Positions 25,330-35,724 of a stretch of 64,000 nt of DNA are shown here, piece after piece. The translations under genes were made by a program, and so were the position numbers. This DNA comes from Eulemur rufifrons. Lineage: Eukaryota; Chordata; Mammalia; Primates; Lemuridae. The notes under the pieces are model-generated. The model was given only the letters and a program-made list of their open reading frames with translations, was not told the origin of the DNA and did no database searches. Within the stretch, counting starts at the first letter, position 1. Each line of letters begins with the position of its first letter. The stretch spans positions 124,805,501 to 124,869,500 of the forward strand of contig NC_090989.1 of the NCBI RefSeq assembly GCF_041146395.1, written 5' to 3'.

Positions 25330-25838
25330 AAGGATTTAACAAAGGATATCTTTATTTATGTACCTACATTAGGTAGAAAGGATGAAGTTCACATTAGATG
25401 TCCCTTTTTCTGTCCCTCTCTTTGACTAATACTTCCCCTACTCTCCGCTGGAAAAAACAAACCAAGTTTCAATTCATTTCTGAATTAGGTTTTGCTCACT
25501 GCTTACATTGATCTTTCTTTTGCTATGTAGCACCACAAAATTTTAAAGTAATGTCACAGGTCAAGTTCAAGTTTCCTTTTCATTCAGTTCTAATTAATTT
25601 AAATAAGTTTTAGGAAAGTTTTGGTTAGCTTTTGTAACTATTAGAATTCAGTCCTCAAGTCACAAATAATCCGGGCCCAAGCCCTTGCTGGCAGAAAGAC
25701 AATTCAGGGGGTTAGGAATCTGATGTCTAAGGTTGTGGAGTGGGCTCTATCACTTAGGTGCTGTGTGGCCCTGCCTCAGTAAGTACAATCTCGGTTTCAT
25801 CAGCTATTATAAGGGGAGCCACAGTAACAAGGCTCTGT
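25330..25838 (-). other. COL6A4: COL6A4 3' untranslated region (inferred)
   Basis: This stretch runs from the stop codon to about 20 bases past an AATAAA. It has no ORF in frame with the gene and no clear repeat. The length of about 500 bases is inferred from the polyadenylation signal only. Confidence 0.5.
25351..25356 (-). terminator. COL6A4: Candidate polyadenylation signal AATAAA of COL6A4
   Basis: The plus strand reads TTTATT, so the minus strand has AATAAA, about 485 bases after the stop codon. It is followed within 15-40 bases by a GT-rich segment (ttggtgtgagactgcgtg), as expected of a downstream element. I saw no AATAAA nearer the stop codon. Confidence 0.55.
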
Positions 25839-26020
25839 CTAACTCTGTAGGGATGTTGGGTCACACTGAGCCTCACATTCTTCCCTGGTTTCAAAGCGGT
25901 TGGCATTGCCCCCACAGCTGCCGTACCAGAACTGTTGGCAAGCCCGCTCTTCCCTGTTGTAGTACCACTTCAGGGTGTAGTCCTGGCACTCGCCTTCCAT
26001 TGGATCCATGGAACAAGGAC
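25839..26020 (-). CDS. COL6A4: COL6A4 terminal exon: Kunitz domain and stop codon
   Basis: The acceptor tattttgttgcag is followed by 59 residues and TAG. Six cysteines have exact Kunitz/BPTI spacing (8, 15, 7, 12 and 3 residues between). The WYYN, FWYGSCGGNANRF and REECEAQC segments match the family. The residue after the second Cys, where P1 sits, is Gln and the next is Asp, so inhibition of trypsin-like enzymes is unlikely. After the domain only DPTSLQS remains before the stop. Phase 1 matches the preceding exon. This is the last coding exon. Confidence 0.95.
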
Positions 26021-26084
26021 CTGCAACAAAATAAACACAGAGCTGGAGGTCCTGCTTGAGCATGACAGGAAAAGAACACGACGG

Positions 26085-26330
26085 TTTGGAGTCACAGACC
26101 TGGGATTGAATCCCAGCCTCACCACCAACTGGCTGTGTGACTTTGGGCAAGTAATTTAACCTCTATGAGCCTCAATCTCCTCAATTATAAAAGCAATATT
26201 TAAAAAAAAATAAGCTACATCACAAATGTGTTGTATGATGTCACATAGCATATGTGAAAGGCAAAATATAGTTATAGCTATTATTTTGCAAAGTACCTGG
26301 CATATAGCAGATATGCCCAGACAATGTATA
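26085..26330 (+). repeat. MIR SINE in the last COL6A4 intron
   Basis: Good MIR core: tgggattgaatcccagcctc, ggctgtgtgactttgggcaa, cctctatgagcctcaatctc. It starts about 65 bases from the Kunitz exon. Confidence 0.8.
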
Positions 26331-27340
26331 AGTGAGTGAATGAATGAACGAATGAAGCTTTCTGATACTGCACACTCCTCACTTGTTTATTATGCTTCTT
26401 TCCCTCTTTTTTCAAACTATCTCAATCTTTTTCCTAATCTCAAGCCTGTCCAGCCTTCCAATGACCTAAGCAAATCCAGCTTATTTATTATATTAATATA
26501 TAATATCCTGACTCTTGCCCAAGAAGTAAAGACATCTATTAAAACAAAACACATGATGTCCCTGAGAAACAAAAACAGCATTGGGAATCAACAAGTTACA
26601 ACAAAGTAAGACATGGGATTCCCTGAATTTTAAATTAGGCATTGATTTTCCCAGGTATCTAACCCCTACCCTCTAGGTAGAGCAGATTTCCTTGGGCACA
26701 TTTTGTATAACATAGAAATATTCTTGTCCCAGGTCAGCCCTGAAACACAGAATGCTGGCATCCTCCAAACAGTTCTTCCTGGGCCTTCCAAGTACCCACA
26801 AATAAAAAAGATATTGTCTTCAGAAAGCAAGAGTTAAAATTCATGGTCTGTTCCTGGGAAGCTACCTACTAACCTCCCAATAGTACAACCAGTTTTTTAG
26901 AAGTGGCCTGATGTGCTGGACCCATGGAGATGAGGTACACTCTTCGTGGGGTAGGGAACTGATCATGGAAATTGTCCTGTGCCTTGAGCAGGCACATTTG
27001 AATTTGCCCATTGTGTGACCCCTACTCTGGAGGTGGAAGATAACCAGCAGTGTGGGCCCAGGAGAAGAAAGAGCAAACACTTCTTCAAACTTGTCAGAAT
27101 CAATGGAAAAACATTCCGGTGGTGAACTTCAGGCTGTACTCTCTAGATCCAACATGCAGACTCAGGGCTTAGCAATCGGCTGGCACCAACCTTTGTCATT
27201 ACCAATTAATTCATAACTGACAAACCAAGAACTTGTTTAAACCTCTCGATCACCTTTCCTAGTGACACTTTGTGGTCTCTGGAACCTCTACCCTTGCTTT
27301 GGGTCTGGGAGACAATCAAACAGGGGCTGTTTTTCCTAGA
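26331..27340. other. Intron DNA, nothing recognised
   Basis: Part of the intron between the Kunitz exon and 30396. No exon-like frame with splice sites seen. Confidence 0.4.
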
Positions 27341-27580
27341 TTCAACTTCTAGAACGGCACTGTCTACATTGATGGAATTGTTGGAAATGATGGGAAAAAT
27401 CTGTGCTGTCCAATACAGTAGCCACCAGCCCATGTGGCTGCTGAGCATTTGAAATATGGCTAGTGCAATCAAGGAACTGAAATTTTAATTTTATTTAATT
27501 TCAAATTATTTGCATCTAAATGTAAATATCCAATGTGGCTAGTGGTCACCACATTAGTACGGCTCTATGTGAGTGAGTCC
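27341..27580. repeat. Non-autonomous hAT-type repeat
   Basis: gtgctgtccaatacagtagc, catgtggctgctgagcattt and the terminal ctagtggtcaccacatta are typical of an old MER-type DNA transposon that ends in a 'tccaata' block. Family not fixed. Confidence 0.5.
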
Positions 27581-28099
27581 TTAATGGTTTAAACTAGTTA
27601 TCTCTAAGTTATTCTTTGAAGCTTAACACTCAGTACACTTCATAGTCTTAATTTTTCTTTTACCAGTGTGACATAGCATTGAGGGCCATTAAGTTTTTAC
27701 CCAAGCAATTATTGCCAGCCCTCAATTTTATATTTGGCATTATTTTTACCATGAATATTAACCTTTGCCTTCTTGGAAGAATCATGCAGCGGCAGGCATA
27801 ATTTTACTCAAACAAGTTCATGGAATCCAGAAATGAAGAAAGGAAAAGGTGGAAGAAAAGAAAAGAGTTAGACAGGCATGAAGAGTAGCTACAATAAAGT
27901 TAGAATTTTGTCTAGGCTTGTTCTATCTCCTACTATATGTGTCTTATAATATAGCCCTACTTAAAGTAGAGAGGAAAACCAAAATATAGTTCTGTGTTCT
28001 TTAAAGATGACACTGAAATTGAAAATATACCAAGATCAGCCTGGCTTCTGAGAAGAGAGATAACGCTCATTTAATTCTTCACTAGTAAGTACAACAGAA

Positions 28100-28960
28100 G
28101 GTGGCAGGTGCTATGGTAGAATTTGGGTTAAGATATGGGAGCACAAAGGAGGCCATGAAAATTTCATACTACTTGGGGCCACAGAAGAGACCCTAAAGAG
28201 AGGTAAAACTTGAGCTGAGTAGCAAACAATGAGTAGCCATAGTCCAAGTGGACACTGTGGAGGGTGACAGTCAGGGATATATGGAGACTTGGAATAAATG
28301 GCAGGGCATAAGGGGCAAGTGCAAATAGCACAAAAGGTTATGTAGGGCAGTGGCAGCCAGTAAGGCCCCAGAGGACCAAAGCAGGCCTCTAATTATGGAG
28401 GCCTGTGTGCCTTGCACAGGCGCCAGAACATTATCTTACAAACAATAGAACCATAGAAGAGAAATGATATGACCATATTTGCATTTTAGAAAAATCAATT
28501 TGATATTCAGAATGGAATTGGAAGGAGGACAAATTGGAAGAAATGAGACCAGTTAGAGAGCAAGAGATAAGGGGAAAGAGGACAACTATGGAGTAGAATA
28601 ATGCTGGGTTTTGGCTTTCCATTTCTGAGCCAGTGGTGGTTCATTCCAATAAAGATAATTGGTAAAGGAGGGAAGAAGATTTGAGCAGGAAGGACAATGA
28701 GTTGGGTTTGTAAAACTGAGTTTGTCTGATAAGACTGCAGGCAAGTCCAATAGAACAACCTGGACAGTAGTTGATACACTGGTCCGCAGCACAGGAGAGA
28801 GTTCAAGGTGGAAGATACGGATTTGAGAGTCATCATACAGCGGGGATAGTTGATGTCATGGCAGAAAAGCTTGCCCAAGTAGTGTGCATAACGTTCAGAG
28901 GACCAAAGAAAAGGTCTTGGGGAACAGTGTGGCAGATTTATCATGAAATTAATGAAGCCT
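28100..28960 (+). repeat. Ancient interspersed repeat (LINE/L2-like), diverged
   Basis: Shares word order with 50815-51990 and 52390-52860 (gcattttagaaaaatcaatt, agaccagttagagagcaaga, aggtcttggggaacagtgtg). The frames it contains are not genes. Confidence 0.35.
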
Positions 28961-29237
28961 AGGCTTCAGGGCCCCTAATTTGCATAAGACTCTTCTAAAT
29001 AAATATTCACTTTTTACTTAATTTTAATAATTTTGTAATATTTTTCTTGGAGAAGGCCCCCCAAATTGTATAAACTCTGTAAAACCTGAATCCTCCTGTG
29101 AGGATGCACTGGGGAAAGGAGCCCACAGTGATGGACTAGTCAGAAGTAGAACAAGATGAGAGTGGTCTCCAAGGGAAGAGAGGGTTTGAAGAGGAAGGCA
29201 GTGGTCACCTTGATGTTGTGGGAAAAGATGCCTTAGA

Positions 29238-29375
29238 GCAGTAGTTCTCACTTTTGGTTGTTCAGTGGAATCACTGGGTAAGTCCCGCAGCCAGAGATTC
29301 TGGTTGAATTGGGCTGGAGTGAATCTTTAAAGATTCCCAGGTGATTCTAATATAGCCAAGACTGAAAATCACTGC
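29238..29375. repeat. MER-type hAT MITE
   Basis: Begins gcagtagttctcacttttgg and ends with the inverse (gactgaaaatcactgcctta), with agattcccaggtgattctaa inside. Confidence 0.65.
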
Positions 29376-29584
29376 CTTAGTAAGATTACCTGAGGATCTT
29401 CTATACTGAAGACATAGTAATCACCAAGGTAAATTCTTCTATGATTAATTTTTAGCCTGAGGAGGTGAAACGTTACTGTCCTTGCTGGGAGTGGCTATTC
29501 CTATGTCTGTCTGGTTTTATTTCTTTTGCATATGTGGTTGTTTTAGAATCTAAAAGGTGGCATATATCATCAGTGTCTGAACAG

Positions 29585-29770
29585 CTAACTTGATTTGGAT
29601 GCTGACTACGTGGCAAACACATGAATTAGTTTTATTCTCAAAACAACCCTATGAGGTAGGTACTCATATAATCCCCACCTTACAGAAAACTGAGCCACAG
29701 AGAGGCTAAATAATTCCCATGGCCACCTAGCTAGCAGCCTCAGATGGAGAATTACCTAGGCACATTCAAA
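29585..29770 (-). repeat. MIR SINE, antisense
   Basis: aacaaccctatgaggtaggt, aatccccaccttacagaaaa, ctgagccacagagaggctaa in MIR reverse order. Confidence 0.8.
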
Positions 29771-30395
29771 ACCTCTGACAAATTATTTCTCATTTAATCT
29801 CACCAGGACTAACCACACCACTCACTAGAAACTCTTTCAACTATCTTGGATCACTTTCAAAAACTTCACAGTCAAGTTTCTCATATCTCTTTCTAAGGTG
29901 TTTAGTGTTCTGCTTAATTTGTTGATCACCTATAAGAAGTAACTTGTCATTTGCATTACTACATGCTATAATCCAAAATTGATGCTACAGTAGTTTCAGG
30001 TGTATCCAAAATGTTCCTTAAACTTGGTCAGAATACACGCAGCCACTCAAAGATGAAAGAGCCTATGTACAAGTGGGTACATTTCAATGCCAGCAGTATG
30101 TTCACCACTTTTGCAATAAATCATTTACTCCTTTGCAAATGTAGTGCAGACACTTAAAGGGTGCACCTCCATAATATGCCCTGAAATAGCTTCCCTCCAG
30201 CTCCAGTTTGACAGGTGAAAAGTTTGCTTCTTAAACTATTTTTGTAGCAGCATACATGAATTTGTGGATTTGTAAGCAAGATGTATAAAAAGCCAAAATA
30301 TGCATACTAACCCAATGCACATGCATTTTTTTTTTTAAAAAAAGATAAAGATGAAAAAAGTGAATCCAACTTAAGAAGCAGGAGTTTGGTTTTAC

Positions 30396-30625
30396 CATAG
30401 GCAGTGCCTGAATTTCTTTCTTTTCTAGTTTCCTTTTGTCTTGCTGGTGTTTCTTGTTCATTTTTTTCAATGTCATATTGGTCATTTTCATAATTTTCAA
30501 GTGTTTCTTGCGGAGTTGTAGGTGTTGCCATACCTCTTCTCTTCTCTTCTAGAAAAATGTCTGTTGCTTCAAGTGCTTCCAAATCATCAGCAATGCCAGA
30601 CATACCAAATTGGCGATTGGGTGGC
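30396..30625 (-). CDS. COL6A4: COL6A4 unique-region exon, charged, 230 bp
   Basis: The acceptor is tttctatacag and the donor gtaaaa. The phase-2 start joins AG+G to give Arg, then PPNRQFGMSGIADDLEALEA and an acidic stretch, EEKRRGM, a Thr/Glu/Asn-rich part (TPTTPQETLENYENDQ), and a basic end (PARQKETRKERNSGTAYG). There are no cysteines. It is probably disordered. The R-K-E-R motif lies about eight residues before the Kunitz domain and could be a convertase site. Assignment rests on frame, splice sites and position. Confidence 0.78.
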
Positions 30626-31119
30626 CTGTATAGAAATAATCCATGTCAAACCACATAAACAAACCTCAAGAACTAAGAGGTTCAATTTTCAATTGATACT
30701 GCTGTGATTTATAATCTTTATGTTAGGGCATTTCCTGATGACTTCATTATTGCATTAACTATTTTCTTAGGTCTGCAGACATGTTTGGATAAACATCAGA
30801 ATGATATGTTTAGCACTATCAATTTTACCTCTGGGACATGGAATTAGAGGATGGGGTGATATGGTACAATGAAAATCTTTCTTTTTTTTTATTTTGCTTT
30901 TACATACTCATGTATTCTTTGACCTTTTTATATTGATCCAGTATTACTTTCAACATTTAGAAAAAAACAAAGTGTACCAGAATTGTCAAATCCAGAAGCG
31001 CCCCAGCCATAGTTTGAGTCAAGTCAAGTACTGGCATTTCCTCTAACCTTTCTTTAGGGAGACGGTCTCCTGCCTGGGGGCAGAGCCGTGGGTCAGTCTC
31101 AGCCCTGTCCTTAGCCTAC

Positions 31120-31216
31120 CTTTTGACAGGCATGCCTGATTGCAGCAGAGTGTCCCCACGGTTTGGGCCCCCACATTCTGCAGTAAGCTCTGGGGGTGGG
31201 TACTGGTTTGTTCCAC
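31120..31216 (-). CDS. COL6A4: COL6A4 unique-region exon with an RGD motif, 97 bp
   Basis: With the in-frame donor of the previous exon it reads GTNQYPPPELTAECGGPNRG, then DTLLQSGMPVK, ending in AG (phase 2). The acceptor is ttccttttag and the donor gtaggc. It contains one Cys and an Arg-Gly-Asp triplet (NRGDT). No known fold is evident. The intron just upstream of the acceptor holds a long U-rich tract. Confidence 0.75.
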
Positions 31217-31234
31217 CTAAAAGGAAAAGAAAAT

Positions 31235-31665
31235 CAAATCAAGCCAAATATAAAATATATAAAACTTTAAAATAAAATAAACATAAAATTAAACAAAACA
31301 AAAACAAAATATCCATTAAGACATAAAATACTAAAGACATAAGATCAAATAAAGTATAAAATATAAAATAAGACAAAAAAATGAAATAAAATAAAAATAT
31401 AACAATATAAAAATAAAAGTAAACAGAACGTTAAGAACAAAAAAATCCAGGAAGACATAAAATCAAAAAGATATAAAATATATTCAAATAAAGCATAAAA
31501 TAAATATAAAAATATAAGCAAATAAAACAAAATAAAATGAAATAACAGAATAAAAACATAAAATGTATACTATCGAATAAACAATATAAAATAAAATCAC
31601 AACATAAAAGAATATAACAAAACACAAAATACAACCTAACATAATAAAACATAAGAAAGTAAAAT
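31235..31665. repeat. A-rich low-complexity tract, (AAATA/AAACATA)-like
   Basis: About 430 bases almost free of G and C on the plus strand, so U-rich on the transcribed gene strand. Its near end is about 20 bases upstream of the acceptor of exon 31120-31216. The long minus-strand frames here (31345-31652) are composition artefacts. Confidence 0.9.
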
Positions 31666-31764
31666 TAAGTTAACTCAGATTAGTAAAGTGATCCCTTCAG
31701 CCAGCCTGCTTCTCCTTCATAGAATCACTAAGTCATCAGCCATCTGTTACCATTCTCTCTACCA

Positions 31765-31885
31765 CCCCTTGCAAAGATAAGGAATTTAAAGTTCAGAGAG
31801 ATTCACTGACTTTTCTGGGATCATACAGCTAACTAGCGGAAGACCTAGGACTAGAACCAATTCATTGATCTTTGTACCTCTCAAA
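31765..31885 (-). repeat. MIR SINE, antisense
   Basis: Partial MIR (aagttcagagagattcactg, atacagctaactagcggaag, aggactagaaccaat). Confidence 0.55.
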
Positions 31886-32474
31886 CTGGAGAGACCTAAA
31901 TGCTATGTCAGTACTTCCAAGCTGTCCATCAAACTCCCTTTCTTCTTTTAGTGATGATGGAGCAGATGTCCCTCTAGGCCCCCAACGGGATGGCACAACC
32001 ACTTATAAACTGAGAAACTAATGTCTCCCAGCAAGGAGGGCAAGGAGGCCTCACATTACAACAAAGCACCCTGCGCATGAGTCATTTCGAATTATGCACT
32101 GAAGGACACATGAAGCCCGAGACAAACTGCTAGATAATACCCTCCCCAACCCAATTCTAAATCTCCATTGTCACGCTAGGGATATAGATTTGGTACTGGC
32201 TGCCCGTGAATTTAATTCAACCAGTTCTAAGAGAAAATCACCTCTATGATTGGAGGTGAAGATGCTAGGGCTGGGGGATGGGGACACATTCTGGCTAGGA
32301 CACACTGGCATAGCCCTTGTCCATTAACATTTACTATTAGCTTCATCCATCCAACCTGAAGTGGGAGACCTTGGACTTTTGTCCTGTGTCCCTTACTTCC
32401 TGGTAAGCCCTGAAGATCTCTGACCCCACACTGACATGTCAACTCCTACTTTAAAATAAATGTCAGATACTCTT
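31886..32474. other. Intron DNA, nothing recognised
   Basis: No exon-like or repeat pattern that I can name. Confidence 0.35.
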
Positions 32475-32645
32475 GTTACTTAAAGCGTGGTCCACAGACC
32501 AGCAGCATCAGCATCACTCTCCAGCTTGTAAGAAATACAGAATCTCAGGCCCCCAACCCAGACCTACTGAATTGGAATCCCCATTTTAGCAAGATCCCCA
32601 AGAGATTCGTGTGTACCTAAAAGTTTGAGAAGCACTGTCAAATAC
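32475..32645. repeat. MER-type hAT MITE
   Basis: gtggtccacagaccagcagc, atcagcatcactctccagct, ccagacctactgaattggaa and the end aaaagtttgagaagcactg. Confidence 0.65.
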
Positions 32646-32983
32646 CATTGGAAAACAGTTGTAATAAATAGTAATAACAATGATTATGCCTTGTTTGTAC
32701 ACTACTGGTGCTTTCAAAGCTCCTCCAGGCATATATGGCTTCACAATTAGGGAAAAGACTGCAATTCCCATTTTGATAATGAGAAAATTGAGAAGTTATG
32801 TGTAGGTCTGAGGCTCCCAGCTCCCAGATGAGAGGTTCAGGACAAGAAACCAGCAGTAGGCCTAGCACAATGTCAGGGCAATGATAGCGCAGGATTTTCA
32901 GGAAATGGGGTGGTCTCTGGCATTCCCCAGGGATGCCAAGCTGCACACACTTCAGCAAGGGTGAAAGTGTAATGGGCACCTAC

Positions 32984-33736
32984 CTGCCCAAATGCCAGGC
33001 TCTGTAAGTTCCTCTCCCCAGCCCACCCAGGGTACCTCAGTATTCGGGGACTGCTCACTTTTTAGGAGGTTCAGGAAAGCTCGCGTGAATCCCCGGGCGT
33101 AGACTACCTCCGGCTCCGAGACCCCTTCTAGGCGCAGCAGGTGCTGCTCGGACGGGGCACTGGCCACCTGGGCCAGCTCGGCCAGCTCACGGGCCCCCAA
33201 GCCGGGGCCCACGGCCAGCACAAACAGGGTGAGGCCCTTGCATTTGGCATCCAGAGACAGGGTCCTTAGCTTCTCCCTGTCCCAGCTGCTCGTCTCGCTG
33301 GCCACAATGGCAAAGAGAACCTGTGCCCTCCGCGGCAGAGGGGCTGCCAGGAGCACCTTTTCCAGCGTCCACTCCAGAGCGTGGCCCAGGGCGGGGGCTC
33401 CCTGCAGGGGGCGGCCCGCGGCCTCACGGACACGTCTCTGCATCTGCGTCCGTTGACCATAGGAGGTCAAGCGGAAGCCCTCAAGCACAGGTGAGCGACC
33501 CCCGCCCGGCCAGAAGCCCGGCGTCGTGTGTGTCACCAGAGCCACACGCGCCCCACCAGGCGACGCGCCTGGCTGTGCAGCCACCTCGAGGTCGTCTAGC
33601 ACGGCGTCCACCAGACTCAAGGCTCCGCGGTACACGTCGGCGCCCACGCCCTGGGAGCTGTCCACCACAAACGCCAAGTCCACGTCCGCCGCCTGCGGCC
33701 AGGGCATGCCGCATGCCGGAGCTGGTCGGCACTCGT
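32984..33736 (-). CDS. COL6A4: COL6A4 second C-terminal VWA domain (C2)
   Basis: A 753-base exon with acceptor tttcctccctag. The VWA core starts VDLAFVVDSSQGVG and continues with GGARVALVTHTTP, PALGHALEWTLEKVLL, AQVLFAIVASETSSW and LTLFVLAVGPGLG. The metal-site motif is D-S-S-Q-G, lacking the last Ser of DxSxS. Two donors are possible. The one at the low end used here (gtaggt) keeps the frame to the Kunitz domain; an inner one (gtaccc, exon 33036-33736) would lead to an early stop in a later exon. The exon is very GC- and CpG-rich compared with C1 and the introns. Confidence 0.87.
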
Positions 33737-34149
33737 CTAGGGAGGAAACACGGGAAGGCTAAACTATGCAACCCTTTCTCTTCCATACAAAACCCAGGTC
33801 CAAACCCTCAATAAGGACAGCTGCTGCTGAGCGCTGTTGGCCAGCCATTGCGTTGACATGGCAAGCCGATGGGCACTGCACACGAGCCCATTTCTTAGAA
33901 GAAAGAATTGAGGCTGATCCCACATTTAATGTTTTGAACTACTAGGGTCGGCTTCCCAGTCTCTGGGTTCCCAGACATCAGCCCCCTTTCTCCCTACAAA
34001 AAAAGAATTATATTGTACTTAGTAGTGTCAGGACAGTAGATAAATCAACAGTAGTGAACGATGCCTAGGAAACCACATAAAAACATTGATTGCTAGAGGT
34101 GGGAATGATCTTAACCACCATATGAAACTGACATTTTTTAGGATTAAAA

Positions 34150-35368
34150 AATCAAATATTGGCAGTTATTTTTAATTTTTTTAATTATTATGGGTATATA
34201 ATAGTTGTATATCTTTATAGGGTACATGTGATGTTTTGATACAGGCATACAATGTGAATTAATCAAATCAGGGTAATTGGGGTATCCATCATGTCAGGTA
34301 TTTATCATTTATTTGTTAGGAACATTCCAATTCCACTCTTTTAGTTATTTTAAAGTCTACCCTAACTTATTGTTGATAATAGTCTTTGATATTTGATAGC
34401 ACTTTGTTCTGCTATCAAATATTGTTCAATCTATCTAACTATATTTTTGCACCATTAGCCATCACTACTTTATCCCCCTTCCCCAATACCCTTCCCAGAC
34501 TCTGGTAACCATCATTCTACTCTTTGTCTTCATGAGATCAATTGTTTTAATGTTTAGCTCCCACATATGAGTAAGAACATGGCAGATTTGTCTTTCTATG
34601 CTTCGCTTATTTCACTTAACATAATGTTCTCCAGTTCTCTCCATGTTGTTGCAAATGACAGGATTTCACTCTTTTATGGCTATATAATATTCCATTGTGT
34701 ATTTCACCACAATTTCTTTATCCATTCATCCATTGATGGACACTTAGGTTGATTCCAAATCTTGGCTGTTGTGAATAGTGCTGCAATAAACAGGGGAGTG
34801 GAGATCTCTTTTTGATATACTGATTCCGTTTCTTTTTGATATATACCTAGCAGTGAGATTGCTGGGTCATATGGTAGTTCTATTTTTAGTTTTCTGAGGA
34901 ACCTCCGTACTGTTCTCTATAGTGCTTGTACTAATTTACATTCCCAGCAATAGTGTATAAGGGTTCTCCTTTCTCTACTTCTCCACCAGCATTCATTATT
35001 TCCCTTTTTGATAAAAGCCATTTTAACTGGGGTGAGATGATATTTCACTGTAGTTTTGATCTGTATTTCTCTCATGACTAATGATGTCGGGCATTTTTTC
35101 ATATGCCTGTTGATGATTTGCATGTCTTCTTTTGAGAAATGTCTATTCAGATCTTTTGTCCATTTTTAATTGGATTATTTTATTTTTTTCCTATTGAGTT
35201 GCTGGAGCTCCTTATATATTGTAGTTATTAATCCCTTGTCAGATGAGAACTTTGTAAATATTTTCTCCCAATTTGTGGGTTGTCTCTTCCCTTTGCTTAT
35301 TGTTTCCTTTGCTGTGCAGAAGCTTTTTAGTTTGATGTGATCCCATTTGTCCAATTTTGCTTCAGTTT
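34150..35368 (-). mobile_element. LINE-1 antisense, 5' truncated (L1PB/L1MA-like), in the intron before the C2 exon
   Basis: The 3' tail lies at the low end (tttttaattattatgggtat, gggtacatgtgatgttttga). ORF2 follows in reverse (cacatatgagtaagaacatg, ccattgatggacacttaggt, attgctgggtcatatggtag, ttgctgtgcagaagcttttt). It ends about 270 bases from exon 35640-35724. Inactive. Confidence 0.88.
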
Positions 35369-35639
35369 GGAAGACGACAGGGAGGGCAGGGACTGTGGGG
35401 CAGCAGCAGACATTCGCCCCATTAAAAGGGGTCAGGTACAACTCAGCTCTGCTGACTGCGGCCCCACAGGAATGCAGTGTCCGTGACTCCCAAGACAAGT
35501 CTGACTTCCTAAGAAAAACCAGGAATCCGGACTTGGGAGATTTCCAGATTTTAGAGCCCTGCACATGCCAAGTAAATACACAGCTGCAGAGCAGATCTGG
35601 CCTGTGACCACCAGTCAGTTCATCCTGATCCAGGCTTAC

Positions 35640-35724
35640 CATAGCAGACAGTGCAGCGAGCCATGCGGTCCACATCCTGCTGGTGCTCCGTCTCCCAGGT
35701 GAACAAGCGAAATCTGCCATCCAT
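35640..35724 (-). CDS. COL6A4: COL6A4 exon finishing C1 and opening the Cys-rich linker, 85 bp
   Basis: Encodes [20 protein letters not shown], then MARCTVCY and one extra base (phase 1). The acceptor is gtttgaattag and the donor gtaagc. It completes the C1 VWA fold and starts a cluster of four cysteines (RCTVCYDECRPAPACG across the junction) linking C1 to C2. The extra G joins AC of the next exon to give Asp. Confidence 0.87.

Noticed and set aside
31345..31652. Phe/Tyr/Ile-rich minus-strand frames that look like membrane proteins
   Set aside because: They are translations of the A-rich low-complexity tract.
25839..33736. COL6A3 or COL28A1 as the gene identity
   Set aside because: COL6A3 should have a fibronectin III domain and a long repeat-rich region before the Kunitz domain. 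COL28A1 has only one VWA after the helix. Neither fits the order seen here.
33323..33814. 163-codon plus-strand frame opposite the C2 exon
   Set aside because: It is the shadow of the GC-rich VWA exon; the Pro/Arg/Ala composition follows from GC content.
35175..35720. 181-codon minus-strand frame that ends in exon 35640-35724
   Set aside because: Only the first 85 bases are a real exon. The rest reads through intron and antisense L1, and the donor gtaagc and phase argue for splicing.
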